DNA of 8,697 nt from Propionibacterium sp. GTDB taxonomy: Bacteria; Actinomycetota; Actinomycetes; Propionibacteriales; Propionibacteriaceae. Shown piece by piece: positions 1 through 6,911 of this stretch. The translations under genes and the position numbers were made by a program. Below the pieces are notes generated by a model. It saw only the letters and a program-made list of their open reading frames with translations, was not told the origin of the DNA and did not search any database. The stretch is taken from NCBI GenBank assembly GCA_012837465.1, contig DURG01000268.1:1-8697 (forward strand), written 5' to 3'. Position 1 is the first letter of the stretch; every line of letters begins with the position of its first letter.

Positions 1-1546
1 CACGCATGCGCTGGGCCAGGCCCTCGACGATGTGCTTCTCCCGGTACTCGAACATCTGCACGTGCCAACCGCGGGCGCGCAACTGCTCGGATTCGGACTT
101 GCGGTTCGCGGTGGCCACGAGGCGGTCGATGACCGAGCGCGCCGTCGTCCGCTCCAGGAAGCGGCCGCCGAGCAGCTTGGCCGTCTTCTGGGCGGTGCCG
201 GCGAGGTCCATGTCGCCCCACGTGGCCTTGTAGTCCAGCAGGAGCGCCTTGGCGACCAGCTGCAACAGGACGGTGTTGTCGCCCTCGAACGTGGCGAAGA
301 TGTCGGCATCCTGACGGGCCAGCGTGATGCCGTTGTCCGACATGTAGCCGGCGCCGCCGCAGGCCTCGCGGCACTCCTGCAAGGTGTCGTTCGCCCACCG
401 GGTGAGGACGGACTTCATGCCCGCAGCGCGGGTCTCGAGCTCGCGCGCGGCCTGCGGATCCGAGCCGTCGGCGTCGAGGATGCGCTGCAGCTGCAGGGCG
501 ATCTCGTTCTGCGCGAAGCCGTACGCGTAGGCGCGGGCGACATTCGGCAGGAGACGGCGCTGGTGCTGCAGGTAATCGATCAGGAGAATCTCGTCGCCCA
601 GGCCGGGCTGGCGGAACTGGCGACGCTGGTTGGCGTAGCGCACCGCGATGCTCAGGGCCTTGCGGCTGGCCGAGGCGGCCCCGCCGCCGACGCAGATGCG
701 GCCGCGCACCAGCGTGCCGAGCATGGTGAAGAAGCGGGCGTTGATCGACTCGATCTTCGAGTGGTACTTGCCGTCCTCGCCGACGCCGCCGTACTTGTCG
801 AGCAGCATGTCGCGGGGTACGCGGACGTGCTCGAACAAGATGGTGCCGTTGTCGACGCCCAGCAGGCCGCCCTTGTGGCCGTGGTCACCGATGGTCACGC
901 CCGGCATGGGCTTGCCGGCCTCGTCGCGGATGGGGACGAGCGCGACGTGCACGCCGTGGTGCTCGCCGTCGACCCACAGCTGGCCGAACACGGCGGCCAT
1001 GCGGCCGTCGCGGGCGGCGTTGCCGATGTAGGCCTTCGCCGCCGTCGGGCTGGGGGAGTGGACGACGAACTCCTCGGAGTCGCCGTCCCAGGTGATGGAG
1101 GTCTCGATGGACTGCACGTCGGAGCCGTGGCCGAGCTCGGTCATGGCGAAGCAGCCGGGCAGCGACACGTCGATGGCGCCGGGGAGGTACTTCTCGTGGT
1201 GCTTCTGGGTGCCGAGGTTGGTGATCGCGCCGCCGAACAGGCCGTGCTGCACGCCGGACTTGATGGTCAGCGAGAGGTCGCCCATGGCCATCATCTCGAA
1301 GTTGGCGACGGATTCGGCCGACGTGCCGGTGCCGCCCTGGGCCTCGGGGAAGCCGGCGGTCACGAACTCGTTGCGGGTGAGGCGCTTGATGCGATCCAGC
1401 GTCCACACGCGGGCCTCCTCGAGGCTCATGTCGGTGTGGCGGACGATGTCGTCGGCCTTCACCTCGTTGCGCCAGCGCTGCTTGAGGTCGTGGAACGGGC
1501 CGTCAAGTGCGCGACGCAGGCCCTCGCCAGTGGGGGTGATGGTCAT
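1..1546 (-). CDS. Acyl-CoA oxidase / acyl-CoA dehydrogenase family flavoenzyme (C-terminus cut by left edge)
   Basis: This enzyme probably carries out the first step of beta-oxidation: FAD-dependent oxidation of acyl-CoA to trans-2-enoyl-CoA, with O2 as acceptor if it is a true oxidase. The first 515 residues are present and the frame is open to the window edge. Visible landmarks are the flavin-contact segment TELGHGSD (residues 136-143), an oxidase-like VPIRDEAGKPMPGVTIGD stretch near 212-229, the CGGAGY motif (396-401) and FEGDN with the presumed catalytic base Glu421. The FEGDN context and the layout match peroxisomal ACOX (about 650-700 aa) better than FadE5-type dehydrogenases, whose motif is YEGTT. 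The ATG at 1546 is chosen because AAGGAG (minus strand, 1558-1553) lies 6 nt upstream. The gene follows the TetR gene by 3 nt and is surely co-transcribed with it. Some bacterial members of this family may be dehydrogenases, so acceptor use is inferred. Missing are about 150-200 C-terminal residues. Confidence 0.9.
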   Translation of the reverse strand, partial: MTITPTGEGLRRALDGPFHDLKQRWRNEVKADDIVRHTDMSLEEARVWTLDRIKRLTRNEFVTAGFPEAQGGTGTSAESVANFEMMAMGDLSLTIKSGVQHGLFGGAITNLGTQKHHEKYLPGAIDVSLPGCFAMTELGHGSDVQSIETSITWDGDSEEFVVHSPSPTAAKAYIGNAARDGRMAAVFGQLWVDGEHHGVHVALVPIRDEAGKPMPGVTIGDHGHKGGLLGVDNGTILFEHVRVPRDMLLDKYGGVGEDGKYHSKIESINARFFTMLGTLVRGRICVGGGAASASRKALSIAVRYANQRRQFRQPGLGDEILLIDYLQHQRRLLPNVARAYAYGFAQNEIALQLQRILDADGSDPQAARELETRAAGMKSVLTRWANDTLQECREACGGAGYMSDNGITLARQDADIFATFEGDNTVLLQLVAKALLLDYKATWGDMDLAGTAQKTAKLLGGRFLERTTARSVIDRLVATANRKSESEQLRARGWHVQMFEYREKHIVEGLAQRMR

Positions 1547-1549
1547 TGG

Positions 1550-2185
1550 TTACTCCTTGTTTTCTTTCTGTGCCTCGAATGCGGGGGCGAAGAACTGGTG
1601 GATGTAGGCGACGACGTCGGCGCGCGGGCGGCGCAGGTTGGTGACGATCCACCGGTCGGCGACCGCCCAGATGTAGCCGACGGCGCCGTGCGCCCAGATG
1701 TTGGCCGGGTCGTCGTCGAGCCCCTCCCTCTGCAGCCAGGCCTTCATGGCCTCGGCCACGCGGTCTCCGATGCGGGTGGTGATGGAGCCGACGGGATCCG
1801 ACGTGGGCGTGTCACCCGTCGGGCGCGAGGTGACGAACAGGTAGAGGTTGCGATCCCGCTCCACGACGGCGAGGTAGGCGTCGGCCACCATCGTGACCAG
1901 TTCCGCCGGGTCGAGCTTCTCGGCCTCGTCGAGGGGGAGCTTGCGCAGGATGAAGTCGTGCACCGAGTCGACGACGGCCTGGTAGAGGCCGGCCTTGTCG
2001 CCGAAGTGCCGGTACAGGACGGTCTTGGACGTCTCCGCGGCGGCGGCGATCTCGTCCATGCCGACGCCCGGGCCGTGCTGCCGGATGGCCTTCACGGCGC
2101 CTTCGACAAGCTCGCGCCTGCGCTGGGTGTTGTGCTCCTCCCAGCGCGCCGCGCGGCCGTCAACGACCTGGTCCACCTTGTTCAT
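1550..2185 (-). CDS. TetR-family transcriptional regulator, divergent to the thiolase operon
   Basis: This is a 211-aa protein, a usual TetR length. The N-terminal helix-turn-helix domain spans roughly residues 20-70: RRRELVEGAVKAIRQHG forms helix 1, and MDEIAAAAETSKTVLYRHFGD holds the recognition helix and the conserved YRHFG signature. The C-terminal part (about 75-205) is a helical ligand-binding domain that I cannot assign to a specific regulator. The setting, upstream of an acyl-CoA oxidase and divergent from a thiolase operon, suggests a repressor of fatty-acid catabolism relieved by an acyl-CoA or fatty acid; this is inference. The ATG at 2185 is preferred over the in-frame TTG at 2194, which lies inside the palindrome; neither has a strong Shine-Dalgarno sequence. 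The last codons (AAC AAG GAG TAA) also form the ribosome binding site of the oxidase gene, which suggests translational coupling. Confidence 0.9.
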   Translation of the reverse strand: MNKVDQVVDGRAARWEEHNTQRRRELVEGAVKAIRQHGPGVGMDEIAAAAETSKTVLYRHFGDKAGLYQAVVDSVHDFILRKLPLDEAEKLDPAELVTMVADAYLAVVERDRNLYLFVTSRPTGDTPTSDPVGSITTRIGDRVAEAMKAWLQREGLDDDPANIWAHGAVGYIWAVADRWIVTNLRRPRADVVAYIHQFFAPAFEAQKENKE

Positions 2186-2193
2186 GTAACTCA

Positions 2194-2217
2194 AGGTACC
2201 CGAAACTTCGCGTACCT
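2194..2217. promoter_or_regulatory. Likely TetR operator (24-bp near-perfect palindrome)
   Basis: Left arm AGGTACCCGAA (2194-2204) and right arm TTCGCGTACCT (2207-2217) are reverse complements except for one pair (C2200/C2211), around a 2-nt centre (AC, 2205-2206). Length and symmetry fit a TetR dimer site. It starts 9 bp upstream of the tetR ATG and ends 16 bp before the -10-like box of the thiolase operon, so it covers that promoter's -35 region. A bound repressor would block both directions. Binding by the adjacent TetR is inferred from position. Confidence 0.7.
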
Positions 2218-2233
2218 GCTACCCTCGGTTACA

Positions 2234-2239
2234 GATAAT
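2234..2239 (+). promoter_or_regulatory. Candidate -10 box for the thiolase-reductase-hydratase operon
   Basis: GATAAT differs from the TATAAT consensus at one base, in a region otherwise rich in G and C, and lies 27 nt upstream of the thiolase ATG. The 5' leader would be about 20 nt. No clear TTGACA-like -35 is seen at 17-18 bp spacing; that position (about 2210-2216) falls in the right arm of the palindrome. Confidence 0.5.
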
Positions 2240-2251
2240 CTTTCCGCACCC

Positions 2252-2256
2252 GGAGG
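2252..2256 (+). promoter_or_regulatory. Ribosome binding site of the thiolase gene
   Basis: GGAGG lies 10 nt before the ATG at 2267. It fixes the start there, although the reading frame stays open far upstream. Confidence 0.75.
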
Positions 2257-2266
2257 AACAACACTC

Positions 2267-3508
2267 ATGAACCCACGCAACGCAGTGGTGGTCGGTGGCA
2301 ACCGCACGCCCTTCGTCAAGGCCGGCGGCAAGTACGCCATGGCCTCCGCCCAAGACCTGCTGACCGCAGCGCTCGACGGGCTCATCGCCCGCTTCGGCCT
2401 GGCCGGGCAGCAGGTCGACGAGGTGGTCGCCGGCGCCGTCCTCAAGCACACCCGCGACTTCAACCTCACCCGTGAGGCCGTGCTCGGCTCGTCGCTGTCC
2501 AACCACACCCCCGCGTGCGACCTGCAGCAGGCCTGCGGCACCGGCCTCGAGGCCGTCGTCTACGTCGCCAACAAGATCAAGCTCGGCCAGGCCGACGTCG
2601 GCATCGCCGGCGGCGTCGACTCCGCATCGGACGCCCCCATCGTCGTCACCGAGCCCCTGCGCAAGGCGCTGCTGGCGCTGAGTCGCGCACGTTCGCTGCC
2701 CCAGAAGCTCAGCGCCCTGGGCAAGATCCGCCCGGCCGACCTCATGCCGGTGCCCCCGGCGGTCGTCGAGCCGCGCACGGGCCTGAGCATGGGCGAATCG
2801 CAGGCGATGACCACCAAGAAGTGGGCCGTCACCCGCGAGGAGCAGGACCAGCTGGCCTACGAGTCCCACCAGAAGCTGGCCAAGGCCTGGGACGAGGGCT
2901 TCTTCGACGACCTCGTCACCCCCTACCTCAAGGTGGCCAAGGACGGCATCCTGCGCCCCGAGACCACGATGGAGGCGCTCGGCAAGCTGCGCACCGTCTT
3001 CGGCAAGGACGACCCCACCATGACCGCGGGCAACTCCACCGCCCTCTCCGACGGCGCCGCCCTGGTGCTGCTCGCAGAAGAGGAGCACGCCCGCGCCAAG
3101 GGCTGGCCGGTGCTGGCCAAGGTCATCGACGCGCAGGTCGCCGCCTCGGATTACGTGACGGGCTCCGAGGACCTCCTCATGGCCCCAGCGCGCGCCATCC
3201 CCGAGCTCCTCAAGCGCAACAACCTGTCGCTGCAGGACTTCGACTACTACGAGTTCCACGAGGCCTTCGCCTCCACCGTGCTCGCCACCCTCAAGTCGCT
3301 GGAAGGGCAGGGCCTGAGCGCCGTGGACCGCGACAAGGTCAACGTCAAGGGCTCGTCCCTTGCCGCCGGCCACCCGTTCGCCGCCACCGGCGGCCGCATC
3401 GTCGCCTCGCTGGCGAAGATGCTCGCCGACAAGGGCCCGGGTTCCCGCGGCCTCATCTCGATCTGTGCAGCCGGCGGCCAGGGCGTCGTCGCCATCCTGG
3501 AGGCCTGA
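2267..3508 (+). CDS. fadA2: Acetyl-CoA C-acyltransferase (thiolase), FadA2/FadI type
   Basis: This thiolase cleaves 3-ketoacyl-CoA with CoA to give acetyl-CoA and a shortened acyl-CoA, the last step of beta-oxidation; the reverse condensation is also possible. The protein has 413 aa, normal for the family. The nucleophile is Cys90 in LQQACGTG. His331 lies in the HEAF motif, the form found in FadI and trifunctional-protein beta subunits, where many acetyl-CoA thiolases have NEAF. His369 is in AAGHPFAATGGR, and the acid/base Cys400 is in ISICAAGGQGV near the end. Segments such as VLKHTRDFNLTRE, MTAGNST and NNLSLQDFDYYEFHEAFAS closely resemble mycobacterial FadA2 from memory. A GGAGG site supports the ATG at 2267. 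This is the first gene of the plus-strand operon, and the next gene begins 2 nt after its stop. Chain-length preference cannot be read from the sequence. Confidence 0.95.
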   Translation: MNPRNAVVVGGNRTPFVKAGGKYAMASAQDLLTAALDGLIARFGLAGQQVDEVVAGAVLKHTRDFNLTREAVLGSSLSNHTPACDLQQACGTGLEAVVYVANKIKLGQADVGIAGGVDSASDAPIVVTEPLRKALLALSRARSLPQKLSALGKIRPADLMPVPPAVVEPRTGLSMGESQAMTTKKWAVTREEQDQLAYESHQKLAKAWDEGFFDDLVTPYLKVAKDGILRPETTMEALGKLRTVFGKDDPTMTAGNSTALSDGAALVLLAEEEHARAKGWPVLAKVIDAQVAASDYVTGSEDLLMAPARAIPELLKRNNLSLQDFDYYEFHEAFASTVLATLKSLEGQGLSAVDRDKVNVKGSSLAAGHPFAATGGRIVASLAKMLADKGPGSRGLISICAAGGQGVVAILEA

Positions 3509-3510
3509 GC

Positions 3511-4899
3511 ATGAACGCACTCGAAATGATCTACGGCACCCCCGCCGGCAAGTTCGTCGCCAAGAAGATGGGGCTCAACGAGCCCCCGAAGTTGCGCCGC
3601 GGCCGCACCATGCCCACCGGGCCGGTCGTGCTCGGTGAGCTCGACGGCGGCGGCATCGCCCGCGAGACCCTCTCACTGCTGGGCATCACCCCCGGCCAGC
3701 CCCTGCTCGACGTGGCCGACAACCGCACCAAGGACGAGAAGGGTCGCGCCCAGCCGCCGCGCTACCAGCAGAAGCCGGGCGCCATCGTGATCGACGCCAC
3801 CGGCGTGCGCGAGATCACCCAGCTCGAGGGCATCCGCCAACTGTTGCGCCCCATCATGCGCGGGCTCGAGCCGTCGGGCCGCGTGATCCTGCTGGCCACC
3901 GACGCCTCCGAGGTCGAGGGCCTCGAGGCCAAGGCCGTGGCCCAGGGGATCGACGGCATCAACCGCACCGTCGGCAAGGAACTGCGCGCCGGCTCCACGT
4001 CGAACCTCGTGTTCGTCAAGGGCGGCGCCACTGCGCAGGATCTGGCGTCGACGATGAGCTTCCTCCTCGAGGGGCGCTCGGCGTTCGTCTCTGGCCAGGC
4101 GTGGCGCGTCGGCCCCGCGAAGGTCCAGCACGAGGTGAGCCCGCGCCCCTTCGAGGGGAAGGTCGTCGTCGTGACGGGTGCCGCCCGTGGCATCGGCGCG
4201 GCGATCGCCCGCACGTTCGCCCGTGACGGGGCCGAGGTCGTCGCCGTCGACATCCCGCAGGCCGGCGACGCGCTGGCGAAGGTCGCCAACGAGATCAAGG
4301 GCTCCGCGCTCCAGCTCGACATCACCGCCGAGGACGCGGGCGAGAAGATCGCGAAGCACGTGGCGCGCGTACTTGGTGCCGAGAAGAAGATCTGGGCCAT
4401 CGTCCACAACGCCGGCATCACCCGAGACCGGATGCTGGCCAACCTCGACGAGAAGCTGTGGGGCTCCGTCCTCGACGTGAACCTCGCCGCCGAGATGCGG
4501 ATCAACGACTACCTGCTGAACAACGACGTGCCCGGCGGCCTCGCCGACGAGGCGCGCATCGTCGGCATCGCGTCGACCTCCGGCGTCGCGGGCAACAAGG
4601 GCCAGACCAACTACGCCGCCTCCAAGGCCGGCGTCATGGGCCTGGTGTGGGCCATGCGCGACGAGCTCGCCGACCAGCCCATCACCACCAACGCGGTGGC
4701 CCCCGGCTTCATCGAGACCGAGATGACCGGCGCCATCCCGTTCCTGCAGCGCGAGATCTTCCGCCGGACGAACTCGCTCAGCCAGGGCGGCAACCCCGTC
4801 GACGTGGCCGAGACGCTCGCCTACCTGTGTGATCCCGCCTCCGGTGGGGTCGACGGGCAGGTCATCCGCGTGTGCGGCCAGAACCTCGTGGGGGCATGA
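3511..4899 (+). CDS. fabG4: FabG4-type (high-molecular-weight) 3-oxoacyl-ACP/CoA reductase, SDR family
   Basis: This NAD(P)-dependent short-chain dehydrogenase interconverts 3-ketoacyl and (R)-3-hydroxyacyl thioesters. At 462 aa it is about twice the length of ordinary FabG. Residues 1 to about 210 form the extra N-terminal flavodoxin-like domain of the FabG4 group. The catalytic SDR domain follows (about 214-462), with the cofactor motif TGAARGIG (222-229), HNAG in place of the usual NNAG (Asn300), and Ser355, Tyr368 and Lys372 in IASTSG...NYAASK. The serine-tyrosine spacing of 13 equals that of classic FabG. Mycobacterial FabG4 is reported to prefer NADH and CoA thioesters. GGAGG in the 3' end of the thiolase gene, 7 nt before the ATG, serves as its ribosome binding site, and its stop overlaps the next start. 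In this operon it most likely oxidises R-3-hydroxyacyl-CoA; a biosynthetic direction cannot be excluded. Confidence 0.93.
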   Translation: MNALEMIYGTPAGKFVAKKMGLNEPPKLRRGRTMPTGPVVLGELDGGGIARETLSLLGITPGQPLLDVADNRTKDEKGRAQPPRYQQKPGAIVIDATGVREITQLEGIRQLLRPIMRGLEPSGRVILLATDASEVEGLEAKAVAQGIDGINRTVGKELRAGSTSNLVFVKGGATAQDLASTMSFLLEGRSAFVSGQAWRVGPAKVQHEVSPRPFEGKVVVVTGAARGIGAAIARTFARDGAEVVAVDIPQAGDALAKVANEIKGSALQLDITAEDAGEKIAKHVARVLGAEKKIWAIVHNAGITRDRMLANLDEKLWGSVLDVNLAAEMRINDYLLNNDVPGGLADEARIVGIASTSGVAGNKGQTNYAASKAGVMGLVWAMRDELADQPITTNAVAPGFIETEMTGAIPFLQREIFRRTNSLSQGGNPVDVAETLAYLCDPASGGVDGQVIRVCGQNLVGA

Positions 4900-5765
4900 T
4901 GGCCCGCGATGTCGTTGAGTTGAAGGAACTGCCCGACGTCAGCAAGGTGCTGGTCAAGGCGCTCACCGGGGCCGTCACCAAGAAGGGGCGCAGGGCCGAG
5001 CTGCCCAACCGCTCCTACCTGATGACCAGCCATGAGCAGGATGTCGCCCGGCTGGCCGAGTACTGCCGGGTCACCGGCTTCACGTTGCGCGACGAGGTGC
5101 CCGCCACCTGGCTGCACGTGCAGACCTTCCCGATGCAGGCCGCGCTGATGGCCGAAGACGCCTTCCCGTTCTCGCTGGCCGGCCTCGTGCACGTCACCAA
5201 CACCATGACGCTCCACCGCCCCGTGAAGGTGGGGGAGAAGCTGCGCATGCTCGTGCGGGCGGAGAACCTCCAGCCCCACGCCAAGGGCGGCACGTTCGAC
5301 ATGGTGGGCGAGATCCATGCGGGCGACGAGCTCGTGTGGAGCGGCTCGTCGAACTACCTGGCCAGCGGCGCGAAGGTCGCGGGCGAGCCCGGCGAGCCGG
5401 TGCGGCTGCAGGCCCCCGAGGTGGCGCCGTCGCAGCAGTGGCGCCTGCCGCCCGACCTGGGCCGCCAGTACGCGAAGGTGAGCGGGGATTCGAACCCCAT
5501 CCACCTCTACCCGCTGACCGCGAAGGTGTTCGGCTTCCCCCGCCCGATCATCCACGGCATGTGGACCCACGCGAAGGCGCTGTCGTCGCTGGGTGCGCTG
5601 CCGGAGGCCTACGAGGTGAAGGTGCAGTTCGCCAAGCCGATCCTGCTGCCCGGCAAGGTGGGCTTCGCCGCCGCCGAGGGGCAGGACGGTGGGTGGGGGT
5701 TCGCCGTCGTGAACAAGGCCGGCAAGCCGCACCTGGTCGGCGAGCTGGGCCCCGCGGCCAGCTGA
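4896..5765 (+). CDS. htdX: HtdX-type MaoC/hydratase-2 family double-hotdog dehydratase (enoyl-CoA hydratase)
   Basis: It probably hydrates trans-2-enoyl-CoA to (R)-3-hydroxyacyl-CoA, or the reverse, pairing with the FabG4-type reductase just upstream. The product is 289 aa from the ATG at 4896, or 288 from the adjacent ATG at 4899. The catalytic hydratase-2 motif is in the C-terminal half: YAKVSGDSNPIH with Asp198 and His203, followed by FGFPRPIIHGM. The N-terminal half (about 35-155) looks like a second, degenerate hotdog fold. This layout and length match mycobacterial HtdX. The ATGA overlap with the reductase stop points to translational coupling; the GGGGG run at 4890-4894 is the only nearby purine-rich ribosome site and is better spaced for 4899. 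A longer GTG start at 4872 would add an unconserved-looking leader. This is the last gene of the operon. Confidence 0.9.
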   Translation: MMARDVVELKELPDVSKVLVKALTGAVTKKGRRAELPNRSYLMTSHEQDVARLAEYCRVTGFTLRDEVPATWLHVQTFPMQAALMAEDAFPFSLAGLVHVTNTMTLHRPVKVGEKLRMLVRAENLQPHAKGGTFDMVGEIHAGDELVWSGSSNYLASGAKVAGEPGEPVRLQAPEVAPSQQWRLPPDLGRQYAKVSGDSNPIHLYPLTAKVFGFPRPIIHGMWTHAKALSSLGALPEAYEVKVQFAKPILLPGKVGFAAAEGQDGGWGFAVVNKAGKPHLVGELGPAAS

Positions 5766-5803
5766 GCACCTCCGGTCCGCCTGGGGCTACGGGTCGTGGG
5801 GCA

Positions 5804-5809
5804 TATCAT
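5804..5809 (+). promoter_or_regulatory. Weak candidate -10 box for the LacI-family gene
   Basis: TATCAT lies 28 nt upstream of the preferred lacI-type start, within an otherwise GC-rich gap of 72 nt after the hydratase gene. It overlaps an 8-bp perfect palindrome (ATCATGAT, 5805-5812). No convincing -35 accompanies it, and no terminator is visible between 5766 and 5837, so read-through from the lipid operon is also possible. Confidence 0.25.
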
Positions 5810-5837
5810 GATCACAGGGCGCGACGGGAGGACGGGC

Positions 5838-6866
5838 ATGAGTAGCCAGGCTGGCGTTGCTGGCCGGCCCAGCATCTACGACGTTGCTGCGCAGGCCGGA
5901 GTCTCGCACACGACGGTGTCGCGGGTCCTGAACGGGCACCCCAACATCCGGGAGGCCACGCGCCGCCGAGTGCAGGTGGCCATCGACGACCTCGGCTTCA
6001 CCCGCAGCTCGATCGCGCGGGCGCTGAAGACCAACCGCACGATGCGCATCGGCGCCTTCGTCGATTCGCCCTCCGAATACGGCCCCAACGCGACGCTGCG
6101 CGAGGTGGAGAGAGCCGCGCGCCGGCACGGCTACGCGGTCACCGCGTACTCGGCCGCCGGGGACGACAGCGGCCACGTCGACGCAGGGCTGGCGGAGTTC
6201 CGCACGCAGGGGGTGGACGCGCTGTGCGTGATCGCGCCGCGGTCCTCCTCCCTGGACCGTCTCCGTGAGGGCTCCGTCGAGGTGCCAATGCTGGTGGTCA
6301 AGGAAGAACCGGACGCCGGCCTCCGCACCGCCTCCGTGGATCAACGGGCCGGGGCGTCGATGGCGGTGGCCCACCTCCTGGAGCTGGGCCACCGCAACAT
6401 CCTCCATCTGGCCGGTCCCCTGGACTGGTTCGACGCACGCGCCCGTGCCGAGGCGTGGCGGGCGGCGTTGGTGGAGGCGGGGTTGCCTGTCCCGGAGCCG
6501 GCCAAGGGCGACTGGTCCTCGGACGCTGGCTACGCCTTCGGAAGCACTGTTGAGCTCGGTGACGCAACCGCCATCTTCGCGGCGAACGACCAGATGGCGC
6601 TCGGCATGATCCATGGCTTCATGGAGCGAGGCATCAAAGTCCCCGAGGACGTGAGCGTCGTCGGGTTCGACGACATGCCTGACGCGCGCCACTTCCTCCC
6701 GCCGCTGACCACCGTGCGGCAGGACTTCGCGGCGCTGGGGCGCCTCGTCATCGGTGAACTCCTCGCGGCGATCGAGGGCCGCGCCGTCGAGGACAGGGAG
6801 TTGATCGAGCCGGAGCTGCGGGTCAGGTCGTCGACCGCACGCCCGCGCGCGGTAACGAAGAGGTAA
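5838..6866 (+). CDS. LacI-family transcriptional regulator
   Basis: This sugar-responsive repressor has 342 aa, typical for the family. The N-terminal helix-turn-helix (about residues 12-33) reads SIYDVAAQAGVSHTTVSRVL, followed by the hinge helix RSSIARAL (about 55-62) with its minor-groove leucine. The rest is a periplasmic-binding-protein-like effector domain (about 68-330), with family landmarks such as IFAANDQMALG and VSVVGFDDMPDARHFLPPLTTV. The ATG at 5838 is chosen because GGGAGG (5826-5831) lies 6 nt upstream; in-frame starts at 5796 and 5808 lack such a site. It precedes a sugar-binding protein gene in the same direction by 100 nt, where a LacI-type palindrome lies, so it is most likely the local repressor of the transporter. 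The effector is not determinable here. Confidence 0.93.
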   Translation: MSSQAGVAGRPSIYDVAAQAGVSHTTVSRVLNGHPNIREATRRRVQVAIDDLGFTRSSIARALKTNRTMRIGAFVDSPSEYGPNATLREVERAARRHGYAVTAYSAAGDDSGHVDAGLAEFRTQGVDALCVIAPRSSSLDRLREGSVEVPMLVVKEEPDAGLRTASVDQRAGASMAVAHLLELGHRNILHLAGPLDWFDARARAEAWRAALVEAGLPVPEPAKGDWSSDAGYAFGSTVELGDATAIFAANDQMALGMIHGFMERGIKVPEDVSVVGFDDMPDARHFLPPLTTVRQDFAALGRLVIGELLAAIEGRAVEDRELIEPELRVRSSTARPRAVTKR

Positions 6867-6911
6867 CAGCAAGACGATTTCCATAGCGCGACCGCCGCCG
6901 ATCGGGCATCA

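Noticed and set aside
2186..2194. TTG start for TetR, three codons upstream of the ATG
   Set aside because: It lies at the edge of the palindrome, has no ribosome site, and adds only three residues outside the conserved domain; the ATG at 2185 is simpler, though not proven.
32..2266. Very long plus-strand open frame running antisense through the oxidase and tetR genes and in frame with the thiolase
   Set aside because: The translation is low-complexity (A, G, V, D, H, L rich) with no domain; the minus-strand frame encodes clear families, and the thiolase has its own ribosome site at 2252. It is an open shadow frame of GC-rich codons.
2515..3510. Upstream extension of the reductase frame through the thiolase gene
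   Set aside because: Arg/Gly/Pro-rich shadow translation; the reductase begins at the ATG at 3511 with GGAGG 7 nt before it.
2219..3520. 433-residue minus-strand open frame opposite the thiolase
   Set aside because: Compositionally a shadow of the thiolase codons, with no recognisable domain, while the plus strand holds all thiolase catalytic motifs.
5796..5837. Earlier starts (5796 GTG, 5808 ATG) for the LacI-family gene
   Set aside because: The GGGAGG at 5826-5831 is ideally spaced for the ATG at 5838, and the extra residues precede the conserved DNA-binding domain without similarity to it.
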